NCBI GenBank assembly: GCA_026702615.1
Contig: JAPPBY010000014.1
Span: 62,001-126,000, forward strand
Reading direction: 5' to 3'
Length of the DNA: 64,000 bases
Source of the DNA: Chloroflexota bacterium
Lineage (GTDB): Bacteria > Chloroflexota > Dehalococcoidia > Tepidiformales > Tepidiformaceae
Shown here: in pieces, positions 49,300 to 57,280 of the stretch
Numbering within the stretch: the stretch's first letter is position 1
Layout of the letters: the number at the start of each line of letters is the position of its first letter
Made by a program: the position numbers and the translations under genes
Notes under the pieces: model-generated
Databases searched by the model: none
What the model was told of the DNA's origin: nothing
What the model saw: the letters and a program-made list of their open reading frames with translations, nothing else

Positions 49300-50472
49300 C
49301 TACGAGCGCGGCAGCCCCAGGCCCCGCGTCGCGATGATGTTGCGGTTCACTTCGCTCGTGCCGCCGGCGACCGTGTAGCTCGGGCCCGCCAGCGCCCACC
49401 GCTCGACGCGCCCCTGCAACGGGACGTAGGGGCTGCCCGGTTCGAGCTGCCCCTCCATGCCGAGCACGCGCATCCCCGTCTGGCCCATCTGCCGCTGGAG
49501 CTCAGTGCCGAACACCTTCGAGATCGAGGCCTCGTAGTTCGGGTTCTCCCCTTCGCTCTGCATCTGCGCGACCCGGTAGCAGAGCCAGCGCCCCAACTCG
49601 AAGTCGATAGCCCGCGAGGCCAGCTCGTGCCGGATGTGGTGCGACGTCGACCCGCCGTCGCGGTCGCGCACGTAGTCGATGAGCGCCTCCAGCGTCGAGC
49701 GCGTCATGACGATGCGGTTGATGGAGCTGCGCTCCTGGTCGAGCGTCGCCGCCGCGACGTACCAGCCCCGATTCTCCTCGCCGATGCGGTTATCGATGGG
49801 GATGCGCACGTCGTCGAAGAAGACCTCGTTGAAGTGGGCCGCGTCCATCATGTTCACCAGCGGCCGCACGCTCACACCCGGCGACTCGATGTCGAGGATG
49901 AAATAGCTGATGCCGCGGTGCTTGGGTGCGTCCGGGTCCGTGCGCGCCAGCAGGATGCCCCACTTCGCTCCGGTCGCCCAGCTCGTCCAGATCTTCTGGC
50001 CGTTCAGGACGTACTCGTCGCCGTCGCGGATGGCGCTCGACTGCAACGAGGCGAGGTCCGAACCCGCGCCCGGCTCGGAAAAGAGCTGGCAGAAGCGGGA
50101 GGTGCCGTCGCGCAGGCCGGGCAGCCAGCGATCCTGCTGCTCCTTCGTGCCCTCGTGCATGAGCGCCGGGCCAGCCAGCCAGACGCCCTGGTCGTAGGCT
50201 CCGGGGGCTCCGCGCGAGCTCATCTCCTCCATGTAGACGGTCTGCGTGACGAAATCCGCGCCGCCTCCGCCGTACTCCTTCGGCCAGCCCAGCGTCAGCC
50301 AGCCGCGGTCCGCCAGCTGCGCCCGGAACTGCTTGGCAAAGGCCGCCTCTTCCTCGTCCATCTCTTCGCGATCGCTGCGCATGTTCCACATGTCCGCAGG
50401 CAGCTCCGCGTCGAGAAACTCGCGGATCTCCGCGCGGAATGCGGCTTGCTCGGGCGAGTCGCGGAAGAGCAC
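49300..50472 (-). CDS. Acyl-CoA dehydrogenase (operon with Sec-peroxiredoxin)
   Basis: 390 aa. N-terminal FRDSPEQAAFRAEIREFLDAEL; FAD/substrate segment CQLFSEPGAGSDLASL; WTSWATGAKWGILLARTDPD; C-terminal RVLGMEGQLE and SYTVAGGTSEVNRNIIATRGLGLPR. The last tract has AGGTSE in place of EGTSE, as in many CaiA/FadE enzymes of high-GC bacteria. It is the third gene of a minus-strand operon after the crotonase and the selenocysteine peroxiredoxin, and starts 6 nt after the peroxiredoxin stop. Confidence 0.93.
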   Translation of the reverse strand: MLFRDSPEQAAFRAEIREFLDAELPADMWNMRSDREEMDEEEAAFAKQFRAQLADRGWLTLGWPKEYGGGGADFVTQTVYMEEMSSRGAPGAYDQGVWLAGPALMHEGTKEQQDRWLPGLRDGTSRFCQLFSEPGAGSDLASLQSSAIRDGDEYVLNGQKIWTSWATGAKWGILLARTDPDAPKHRGISYFILDIESPGVSVRPLVNMMDAAHFNEVFFDDVRIPIDNRIGEENRGWYVAAATLDQERSSINRIVMTRSTLEALIDYVRDRDGGSTSHHIRHELASRAIDFELGRWLCYRVAQMQSEGENPNYEASISKVFGTELQRQMGQTGMRVLGMEGQLEPGSPYVPLQGRVERWALAGPSYTVAGGTSEVNRNIIATRGLGLPRS

Positions 50473-50478
50473 GGGGAC

Positions 50479-50940
50479 CTAGCCTTCGTTCAGCTCGCGC
50501 AGCGCTTCGAGCGCGTGCGGCGCGTGCGATTCGAAGTCGCGCGGCTCCAGGTAGACATCACGCACGATGCCCGCGCTGTCGATCACGAAGGTCGCGCGGT
50601 TATGGAAACCGAAGTCCTCGTTGAAGATCTCGTAGTCGCGCCCCGCCTGGTTCTTCGGGAAGTCCGAGACAAGGGGGAACTCCAGCCCGAGCTTCTCCTG
50701 GAACTCGCCGACGGCGGCGAAGGAATCGACGCTCACGCCCAGAACCTGGGCGTTGGCCTCCGCGAACGCATCCGTGTGCGTGCGGAAGCCGATCATCTCG
50801 GATGTTCACCCACCGGTGAAGGCGAGCGGATAAAACGCCAGGACGATGTTCTTGCCGGGGAACGAGTCGAGCGTGACCTGTTCCCGGTCCTTGTTCATCA
50901 GCGTGAACGCCGGAGCGCGGTCACCGGGTGCTGGAGGCAT
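50479..50940 (-). CDS. Selenocysteine-containing 1-Cys-type peroxiredoxin (AhpE/Bcp-like)
   Basis: 153 residues from the ATG at 50940 (AAGGAGAACAAC upstream), reading the in-frame TGA at 50806-50808 as selenocysteine 45. Thioredoxin-fold peroxiredoxin: [15 protein letters not shown], then [14 protein letters not shown], giving P38, T42 and U45 of the PxxxTxxC active site, and NRATFVID with Arg115. C-terminal half [30 protein letters not shown] matches AhpE-type enzymes. There is no Cys anywhere, so no resolving Cys exists. An ordinary caller would start at Met49 and lose the active site. The alternative is a Cys-to-stop mutation or sequencing error, but frame, position and a stem-loop after the TGA argue for Sec. 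Sec machinery is not in the window. Confidence 0.85.
50756..50789 (-). promoter_or_regulatory. Candidate bacterial SECIS hairpin
   Basis: In the mRNA, 16 nt after the TGA, GCUUCCGC-ACGCA pairs with UGCGU-(UC bulge)-GCGGAGGC: 13 base pairs with one U-G, a 6-nt apical loop CACGGA and a 2-nt bulge on the 3' side. Stem position and a bulge suit SelB recognition. The loop lacks the G commonly found in its first two positions, so SelB specificity may differ. The U-G pair is an A-C mismatch on the opposite strand. Confidence 0.6.
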
Positions 50941-50956
50941 GTTGTTCTCCTTGTCG

Positions 50957-51763
50957 CTAGTAGCCCTTGAAGTTGGGCTCGCGTTTCTCGGTGAAGGCGA
51001 GGGGGCCCTCCTTCGCGTCCTCGGTGGACTGCGCGAGGGTCATCGCCATCTGGGCGAAATCGAGGTGTTCGTCGAAGGTCAGGTTGGCGGAGCGGTAGAC
51101 GAGCTTCTTTGCGAGCTGGATGGCCGTCGCCGGCCCCCGCGCGACTTTCTGGGCGAACTCGCGCGTGCGGTCCAGTAGCTCCTCGGGCGGGCAAACCTCG
51201 CTCACATAGCCGATGCGCAGCGCTTCCTGCGCATCCAACAGCTCACCGCTCCAGATGAGCTCCAGCGCCTTGGCCGTGCCCACGATGCGGGGCAGCGTAT
51301 AGGCGCCGCCGTCGCCCGGGATGAGGCCCATGCGCACATAGCCCATGCCGAAGCGCGCCCGCTCGCTGGCGAAGCGGATGTCGGCCATCGAGGCCATGTC
51401 CATCCCCGCGCCCACGGCTGCGCCGTTAACGGCGGCGATGTACGGCTTCTCGAGCTGCACCAGCGCCCGGGGGATGTGGTGGACGCTGTTGCGGAGGCTG
51501 TGTCGCCGCTCCGCGACGCTCTCCTCCGTGCGCAGCACGCCCTCGCCCGCGGTTTCGTGGGCGACATCCATGCCGCTGCAGAACCCGCGCCCGGCGCCGG
51601 TCAGGATGATGACCCGCACGTCGCCATCCGCATCCGAGCGCTCGATGGCGTCCCGCCACTCGCTCAGCATCAGGTTGTCGAAGGCGTTCAGCCGCTCCGG
51701 CCGGTTCAGGGTGATCGTCGCGATGCCGTCCGCCACGTCGTAGAGGATGTGTTGGTAGTCCAC
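50957..51763 (-). CDS. Crotonase-superfamily protein, probably enoyl-CoA isomerase type
   Basis: 268 aa, GTG start. CoA-binding and oxyanion segments are typical: [58 protein letters not shown] (shown in parts: [20 protein letters not shown]). The two glutamates of enoyl-CoA hydratase are changed: the GGCEL Glu is Asp (GAGMD) and the PEILIG Glu is Tyr (GYVRMG). The latter resembles the PaaG-type isomerases (SKLGLIPDCGG), so an isomerase or other crotonase reaction is more likely than hydration. First gene of the operon with the peroxiredoxin and dehydrogenase; a TACAAT hexamer lies 7 nt before the GTG. Confidence 0.9.
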   Translation of the reverse strand: MDYQHILYDVADGIATITLNRPERLNAFDNLMLSEWRDAIERSDADGDVRVIILTGAGRGFCSGMDVAHETAGEGVLRTEESVAERRHSLRNSVHHIPRALVQLEKPYIAAVNGAAVGAGMDMASMADIRFASERARFGMGYVRMGLIPGDGGAYTLPRIVGTAKALELIWSGELLDAQEALRIGYVSEVCPPEELLDRTREFAQKVARGPATAIQLAKKLVYRSANLTFDEHLDFAQMAMTLAQSTEDAKEGPLAFTEKREPNFKGY

Positions 51764-51847
51764 GGCGGCGATTGTACCGGCGGGGAGCGTTAGCTGGCTC
51801 GCGAGCGCACACGCCGTACGCTGATAGCCGCGGAGGCCTACGAGTCC

Positions 51848-52606
51848 ATGACGACCAGCGGTGACTTGCAGCGGAGGCTCGAACCGTGGGGCGCCGTCGA
51901 CGTCGAGGCGGAAGTGAGCGGCCTCCGCAACCGCGTCTGGACCATCCGGCTACGTGGTGAGCCCTGCGTCGCTCGCCAGAACGACCGCGCCGGCGAGGCT
52001 CTGGACTGGGAGCTCGACCTGCTTGGCGCCCTGCACGACGAGGGCTTCACCGTCCCCCTTCCAATCGCGACTGCGTCCGGGGAGCACCGCATCGGTGGCC
52101 TTGTCGTTCTGTCCTTCATCGAGGGAAGGGAGCCGGAGGGCAAGCGCGACGCAGAGCTCGTCGGCAACGAACTGCGGCGGCTCCATAGCCTCCTGCCGGC
52201 GCGGCCCCAACGCCCCGGCTTCCGCACCTGTCACGAGTTGACCACGACCGACACTGGTGGCGATGTCGACCTGTCCCTCCTCCCGCCGGAGGACGCCGCC
52301 CTGTGCCGCTCCGCCTGGAGGGAGCTCCCCGAGCGAGAGCCGGCGGTGATCCACGGCGACCCCTCGCCCACCAACATCCGTATCGACGGCGACCGGGTTG
52401 GCCTGCTGGACTGGGACGAAGCCCGCGTCGACTCCCCGCTCCTCGACCTCGGCGCCCTGCCGGATGCCGAGAGCGCTGGTCTGCCATCCGCAGACTTCGA
52501 CCGCGCCCGCCTAGCATCGGTCGCCTGGGAAGTCGCGGTCTGCTGGCAACTGGAGTCCGACTACGCGCGGCGCAGACTGCGGGAGCTCCGGGATCTGAGC
52601 AGTTAG
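51848..52606 (+). CDS. Aminoglycoside phosphotransferase-like kinase
   Basis: 252 aa small-molecule kinase of the APH/choline-kinase fold. Catalytic Brenner motif VIHGDPSPTNIRI (HGDxxxxN) and metal-binding LLDWDEARVDSPLLDLG. The N-lobe has RNRVWTIRL and CVARQND with the ATP Lys/Arg area. Such proteins phosphorylate hydroxyls of antibiotics, sugars or amino alcohols; no resistance function should be assumed. A GGAGG is at about 51831, 13 nt upstream of the ATG. A TA module follows 60 bp downstream. Confidence 0.85.
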   Translation: MTTSGDLQRRLEPWGAVDVEAEVSGLRNRVWTIRLRGEPCVARQNDRAGEALDWELDLLGALHDEGFTVPLPIATASGEHRIGGLVVLSFIEGREPEGKRDAELVGNELRRLHSLLPARPQRPGFRTCHELTTTDTGGDVDLSLLPPEDAALCRSAWRELPEREPAVIHGDPSPTNIRIDGDRVGLLDWDEARVDSPLLDLGALPDAESAGLPSADFDRARLASVAWEVAVCWQLESDYARRRLRELRDLSS

Positions 52607-52613
52607 CCCAAAG

Positions 52614-52648
52614 ATACGTATACGTGCTGTTACAATACGTATACGTAT
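52614..52648. promoter_or_regulatory. Paired palindromic operators of TA module 2
   Basis: ATACGTATACGT occurs at 52614-52625 and again, as ATACGTATACGTAT, at 52635-52648: the copies start 21 bp apart, two helical turns. A TACAAT -10-like hexamer (52631-52636) sits between them. A clear -35 is not visible. Likely cooperative binding by the antitoxin. Confidence 0.65.
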
Positions 52649-52666
52649 CCCGTGAGGACCGCACCC

Positions 52667-53029
52667 ATGCAGACCAAGGCCAAGCTGACCGTCACCATCG
52701 ACTCCGAGGTTCTTCCTAGGGCCAAGGACTACGCCCGCGCTCGCGGCGTCTCCCTCTCCTCTGTCATCGAACAAATCCTCCGCGATAAGCTGAAGGCGGA
52801 CTCCCCGGCGGAAGGCACGTCCTGGGCGGCGGGGAAGACGCCCGAGGAGATCGCAGAGCATCTTCCCTTCGAGACCGAGGAGGAGCGCGCGGCTCGCTGG
52901 AATGACACGTCGCTCCCCTTCGGAACCCGCCTCTGGGGACAGGCCCAACCAGAGACGCCGCTAACCGACCAGGATCTTGATGACCTCAGGTACCAACGCA
53001 TGGTCAAGAAGTACGGACCCTTCGATTAG
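52667..53029 (+). CDS. RHH-like antitoxin (module 2)
   Basis: 120 aa from the ATG at 52667 (GAGGACC upstream; a GTG at 52652 is the alternative). N-terminal ribbon-helix-helix-like AKLTVTIDSEVLPRAKDYARARGVSLSSVIEQILRDKL (seen as LTVTIDSEVLPRAKDYARA and SLSSVIEQILRDKL), followed by an acidic tail EETEE-type region that may bind the toxin. Its stop overlaps the toxin start by one base. Resembles DUF6364-type antitoxins. Confidence 0.75.
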   Translation: MQTKAKLTVTIDSEVLPRAKDYARARGVSLSSVIEQILRDKLKADSPAEGTSWAAGKTPEEIAEHLPFETEEERAARWNDTSLPFGTRLWGQAQPETPLTDQDLDDLRYQRMVKKYGPFD

Positions 53030-53445
53030 TGGCCAGGTGGCTCGTTGACACCGACGTCTTGATCGACGTAGCGCTGGGCCGGGAGAGCTTTGTCGGCCCC
53101 TCTCGCGAGGTCATCCAACTACTTCGCGAACGAGGAGAGACCCTTCTCGTGGCGTGGCACACCATCTCCAACTTCTACTACAACCTCGAGCGGCCACAGG
53201 ACGCCGCCTTCGCCAAGGATGCCGTCGCCCAGCTCCTGGAGTTCACTGAGGTTGCGAATACAGGCACAGAGGATGCCCACTACGCCCTGACGTTGGCCAT
53301 ACCCGATTTCGAAGACGCGATGCAGGTTGCCGCCGCCCGCGCCTGCGACGCACATTTCATCCTCACCCGCAACGTGCGCGACTACGTGGCCTCCCCCATC
53401 CCCGCCCTCACCCCCGCGGGCGCCATCGCCGAACTGTCCCCCTGA
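53029..53445 (+). CDS. VapC-like PIN-domain toxin (module 2)
   Basis: 138 aa, GTG start sharing the last G of the antitoxin stop. First catalytic Asp in LVDTDVLIDVALG, the Glu/Asp cluster in PDFEDAMQVAAARACDAHFILTRN (seen as PDFEDAMQVAAA), and LTRNVRDYVASPIPALTPA at the end. Typical PIN RNase toxin. Paralogous to the toxin at 44717 but not close in sequence. Confidence 0.85.
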   Translation: MARWLVDTDVLIDVALGRESFVGPSREVIQLLRERGETLLVAWHTISNFYYNLERPQDAAFAKDAVAQLLEFTEVANTGTEDAHYALTLAIPDFEDAMQVAAARACDAHFILTRNVRDYVASPIPALTPAGAIAELSP

Positions 53446-53466
53446 GCCCCGCGCTACACTAGCCAC

Positions 53467-55335
53467 GTGGTCGCAACCGCCCTTCCCGACCAGCTCAAGA
53501 AGCAGATCGAGGCGCTCCCCGCGAGGCCCGGCGTCTACCTCATGCGCAACGAGAAGGGCGAGGTCATCTACGTCGGCAAGGCAGCGCGCCTGAAGGACCG
53601 CGTGCGCTCCTACTTCGGCTCGCCCCGCAGTCTCGAACCGAAGACGCGCGCGCTCCGCGCCGATATAGAGGACTTCGAGTACATCGTCTGCGCCAACGCG
53701 GGCGAGGCGCTCATCCTTGAGGCGACGCTGATCAAGCGGCACCAGCCCTTCTTCAACATTCGTCTGAAGGACGACAAGCGCTATCCCTACCTCAAGATCG
53801 ACGTCCAGAACCCGTGGCCGCGCGTTTACATCACGCGCCGCATCGAGAAGGACGGCGCCCGCTACTTCGGCCCGTACGCCAGCGCCGGCTCCGTGCGCGC
53901 CACCCTCGACCTGCTCAAGAAGCTCTTCCCCTACCGCTCCTGCACCAAGGAGATCACGGGCAAGGACCCGCGTCCCTGCCTCGACTACTACATCAAGCGC
54001 TGCATCGCCCCCTGCACGGCCTACTGCACGCCGGGGGAATACACCGAGGTCATCGACCAGATCATCCTCTTCCTCGAGGGGAAGGCGTCGGACGTGCTCG
54101 ACCGCCTCGGGGACCAGATGGACACGGCCGCCGAGTCCCTCGACTACGAGCGCGCCGCCATGCTCCGCGACCAGATTCGCGCCATCGAGCGCACCGTCGA
54201 ACGCCAGATGCTCTCGACCACGAAGAAGGAAGAGCTCGACGTCTACGGACTCGCCCGCGAGGGCGACCGCGCCTGCGTGCAGGTCTTCTTCGTCCGAGGC
54301 ACGCAGATGACCGGTCGTGACCACTTCGTGATGGAGGGCGTCACCGGGGAGTCCGACGAGGCTGTGCTCGGAAGCCTGCTGCAGCAGTACTACGAGAGCG
54401 CGCAGTCGATCCCGAAGCTGGTCGTCGTGCCGATCGAGCCGGAAGGACGCGCCGACCTGGAGGCAATGCTCACGGAGAAGCGTGGCGCCAACGTCGAGAT
54501 TCGCGTGGCCCAGCGCGGCGAGAAGCGCCAGCTCCTCGAAATGGCCCGCGAGAACGCGGCCGAGGCGCTCGACAACCTCAAGGTGCGCTGGCTCAGCGAC
54601 CAGACCAAGACCGCCACCGCCCTCGACGAACTGCAGGAGGAACTCGCCCTGCCCGAAGCGCCCCACCGCATCGAGTGCTACGACAACTCGAACACCCAGG
54701 GCGCGAGCCCCGTCTCCAGCATGGTCGTGTTCCTCGATGGCCAGCCGGCCCCTCGGCAGTACCGCAAGTTCCGCATCAAGACGGTCGAGGGCCCGGATGA
54801 CTTCGCCACCATGCAGGAGGTCCTGCGCCGCCGCTTCAAGCGAGCCGCCAAGCGCATCGAACAGCAGACCCTGGAAGGCGGCGACGCCGAGACAACCGAC
54901 GATAGCTGGGACCTGCCCGACCTCGTCATCGTCGATGGGGGCAAGGGCCAGCTGAGCGCGGCCGTGGAGGTGATGCGCGAGCTTGGGGTGTACCACATTC
55001 CCGCGTTCGGGCTTGCGAAGCGCCACGAGGAGCTGTTCGCCCCGGACGAGGAGGCGCCCATCATCCTGCCGCGCGGCTCCGAGGCCCTCTACCTCGTGCA
55101 GCGCGTCCGCGACGAGGCCCACCGCTTCGCCATCACCTACCACCGCCAGGTGCGCCGCAAGGCCGCCACCGCCAGCGTCCTCGACTCCATTCCCGGCGTC
55201 GGCCCGAAGAAGAAGCGCGCGCTCCTGCGCAAGTTCGGCTCGCTCAAGGCCGTGCGAGAAGCCGGCGTCGAGGAAATCGCGAGCACGGCCGGCTACACCC
55301 GCTCGCTCGCGGAGAAGGTCAAGGAGTACGTCTAG
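53467..55335 (+). CDS. uvrC: UvrABC excinuclease subunit C
   Basis: 622 aa. GIY-YIG nuclease at the N-terminus (RPGVYLMRNEKGEVIYVGKA), UVR motif about 205-240 (FLEGKASDVLDRLGDQMDTAAESLDYERAA), RNase H-like C-terminal nuclease with Asp in IECYDNSNTQG and IVDGGKGQLSAA, and a helix-hairpin-helix pair at the end (LDSIPGVGPKKKRALLRKFG). Makes both incisions in nucleotide excision repair. GTG start with TACACT ending 6 nt upstream and no ribosome-binding site, suggesting a leaderless mRNA. Confidence 0.97.
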   Translation: MVATALPDQLKKQIEALPARPGVYLMRNEKGEVIYVGKAARLKDRVRSYFGSPRSLEPKTRALRADIEDFEYIVCANAGEALILEATLIKRHQPFFNIRLKDDKRYPYLKIDVQNPWPRVYITRRIEKDGARYFGPYASAGSVRATLDLLKKLFPYRSCTKEITGKDPRPCLDYYIKRCIAPCTAYCTPGEYTEVIDQIILFLEGKASDVLDRLGDQMDTAAESLDYERAAMLRDQIRAIERTVERQMLSTTKKEELDVYGLAREGDRACVQVFFVRGTQMTGRDHFVMEGVTGESDEAVLGSLLQQYYESAQSIPKLVVVPIEPEGRADLEAMLTEKRGANVEIRVAQRGEKRQLLEMARENAAEALDNLKVRWLSDQTKTATALDELQEELALPEAPHRIECYDNSNTQGASPVSSMVVFLDGQPAPRQYRKFRIKTVEGPDDFATMQEVLRRRFKRAAKRIEQQTLEGGDAETTDDSWDLPDLVIVDGGKGQLSAAVEVMRELGVYHIPAFGLAKRHEELFAPDEEAPIILPRGSEALYLVQRVRDEAHRFAITYHRQVRRKAATASVLDSIPGVGPKKKRALLRKFGSLKAVREAGVEEIASTAGYTRSLAEKVKEYV

Positions 55336-55336
55336 G

Positions 55337-57280
55337 GTGGCTGAGGCGCTGGACGGAGGCGTCCTCGGCGTGGACGTGGGCGGCACGTTCACCGACTTCG
55401 TCGCCATCGAAGAGACGGGCATCCGCACCTGGAAGCGTCTCTCGACGCCCTCCGCTCCCGAGGAAGCCGTGCTGGCCGGCGCCGGCGGCCTGACCGACCA
55501 GCGGCTGGCGCACGGAAGCACGGTCGCCACGAACGCCCTGCTCGAACGCCGCGGACCCCGCACCGTGCTCGTCACGACCGAGGGCTTCCGCGACCTGCTC
55601 GTCATCCGGCGGCAGGAGCGCCCCGCCCTTTACGACCTCGAACCACGCCGAACGCCGCACGTCGTCGCGCGTGGCGATGTCATCACCGTGCGGGAGCGCA
55701 TCGGCGCCGACGGCGAGGTCGTGACGCCCCTCAAAGAGCGCGAGGTCGCGCGGGTGGTCCAGGAGGCGCGGGCGTTGGGGGCGGAGGCGGTCGCGATCTG
55801 CCTGCTGTTCGCCTATCTGCGCCCCGAACACGAGGCCCGTCTTGCCGGCGCCTTGCGTGAAGCGGGGTTCGCCGTGAGCGCCTCCCACGAGACGCTTCCC
55901 GAGCACCGCGAGTACGAGCGCGCCAGCACGACCGCCATCAACGCCTTTCTCCAGCCAGCCGCCCGCCGCTACCTGAACGGCATCGACGAGCGCTTCCCCG
56001 GCCTGCGCGTGATGCACTCAGCCGGCGGCCTCACCGACGCAGCGACCAGCGGCGAGCGCCCCGTCTCGATGGTCACGAGCGGGCCCGCCGGCGGCGTGCT
56101 CGGCGCCCTTGCCGTCGCGAAGGCCGCGGGTCGTGAGCAGGTCATCACGTTCGACATGGGCGGCACCAGCACCGACGTCTCGCTCTGCCCCGGCGAACCG
56201 CGCTACCGCTCCGCCACCGAAGTCGACGGCCTCGCTGTACACACGCCCATGGTCGACATCGTGACAGTGGGCGCGGGCGGCGGTTCGATCGCCCGGCTGG
56301 ACTCGGGAGGGGCGCTGGCCGTGGGGCCGCAGAGCGCAGGCGCCGACCCCGGTCCGGCCTGCTACGGGCGCGGCGAACTCCCAACCGTCTCCGACGCCAA
56401 TCTCGTGCTGGGACGCCTGCGTCCCGACGCACCGCTTGGCGGCTCCGTCATCCCCGACCTCGCGCGCGCCCTCGACGCCCTTGCCACCCTCGGCGACCCG
56501 GAAGCGTCGGCTGCCGCGGTGGTCGAGGTCGCAAACGCAACCATGGCGAGAGCCCTCCGGCGCGTGAGCCTGGAACGCGGGTACGACCCCGCCGGCTTCA
56601 CACTCGTGGCCTTTGGCGGCGCCGGCCCGCTCCACGCCTGCGAGCTCGCGGCCGAGCTCGGCATCGGCCAGGTGCTCGTGCCCCGCCATGCCGGAGTTCT
56701 CTCGGCCGTCGGAATCGCCACCGCCCCGGAAATCATCGAGCGAGGCCAGGGGCTGCTGATCAGCCTGGGGCCGGAAGCGTCGGCCTCCATCCACAACACT
56801 GCGAACGCACTCGAGGGGCAGGCGAAGGCGGACCTGCAGGCTGCGGGCGGCACGCTCACGGAGCTGACCTGGGCCGCCGACGTGCGCTACCAGGGTCAGG
56901 CCCACGAGCTGCGCGTCTCCATCGACCTGCCCGCTCCCAACGTGATCGCCACCGCCTTCCATGCAGCCCACGAGCGCGAGTACGGCTTCTCGACTCCCGA
57001 GCGCGGCGTCGAGTTGGTCGCGCTGCGCTGCCGCGCGCAGGGGGCAACCCGGACTCTCCCGGAACTGGCCGCCGAGACCAGCGAAGACTCCAGAGAGCCC
57101 GAAGCCATCACGCTGGCAGGAGACATCGCCGCGGTCCACGCTTCCCGGGCAGCGCTTGCTGTCGGCTCCACGCTCGGCGGACCTGCCGTCATCACCCAGC
57201 CGGACGCAACCACCTTCATTCCCGAGAGCTGGCAGGCAACCGTCGACGCCAGCGGGAACCTCCTGGTGACTCCGCGATGA
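55337..57280 (+). CDS. hyuA: Hydantoinase/oxoprolinase subunit A (HyuA)
   Basis: 647 aa from the GTG at 55337, one base after the uvrC stop region, with AAGGAG within uvrC's last codons. ASKHA-fold ATPase half of a hydantoinase/oxoprolinase/acetone carboxylase-like enzyme: LGVDVGGTFTDFVAIEETG, GSTVATNALLERRGP, FDMGGTSTDVSLCPG, and RMxxA-type VTVGAGGGSIARLDSGGALAVGPQSAGADPGPACYG (seen as GAGGGSIARLDSGG). It overlaps hyuB by 4 nt. Substrate unresolved: 5-oxoproline, hydantoins and related lactams are the usual ones. Confidence 0.93.
   Translation: MAEALDGGVLGVDVGGTFTDFVAIEETGIRTWKRLSTPSAPEEAVLAGAGGLTDQRLAHGSTVATNALLERRGPRTVLVTTEGFRDLLVIRRQERPALYDLEPRRTPHVVARGDVITVRERIGADGEVVTPLKEREVARVVQEARALGAEAVAICLLFAYLRPEHEARLAGALREAGFAVSASHETLPEHREYERASTTAINAFLQPAARRYLNGIDERFPGLRVMHSAGGLTDAATSGERPVSMVTSGPAGGVLGALAVAKAAGREQVITFDMGGTSTDVSLCPGEPRYRSATEVDGLAVHTPMVDIVTVGAGGGSIARLDSGGALAVGPQSAGADPGPACYGRGELPTVSDANLVLGRLRPDAPLGGSVIPDLARALDALATLGDPEASAAAVVEVANATMARALRRVSLERGYDPAGFTLVAFGGAGPLHACELAAELGIGQVLVPRHAGVLSAVGIATAPEIIERGQGLLISLGPEASASIHNTANALEGQAKADLQAAGGTLTELTWAADVRYQGQAHELRVSIDLPAPNVIATAFHAAHEREYGFSTPERGVELVALRCRAQGATRTLPELAAETSEDSREPEAITLAGDIAAVHASRAALAVGSTLGGPAVITQPDATTFIPESWQATVDASGNLLVTPR

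Noticed and set aside
50479-50796. Peroxiredoxin as a truncated 105-aa protein starting at the internal ATG
   Set aside because: That start omits the active site and N-terminal strand, has no ribosome-binding site, and the upstream frame encodes the missing part with a good ribosome-binding site at 50940.
44660-53030. Mobile element origin for the two VapBC-like modules
   Set aside because: No integrase, transposase, tRNA attachment site or direct repeats were seen; base composition of the genes resembles the surroundings except for short operator stretches.
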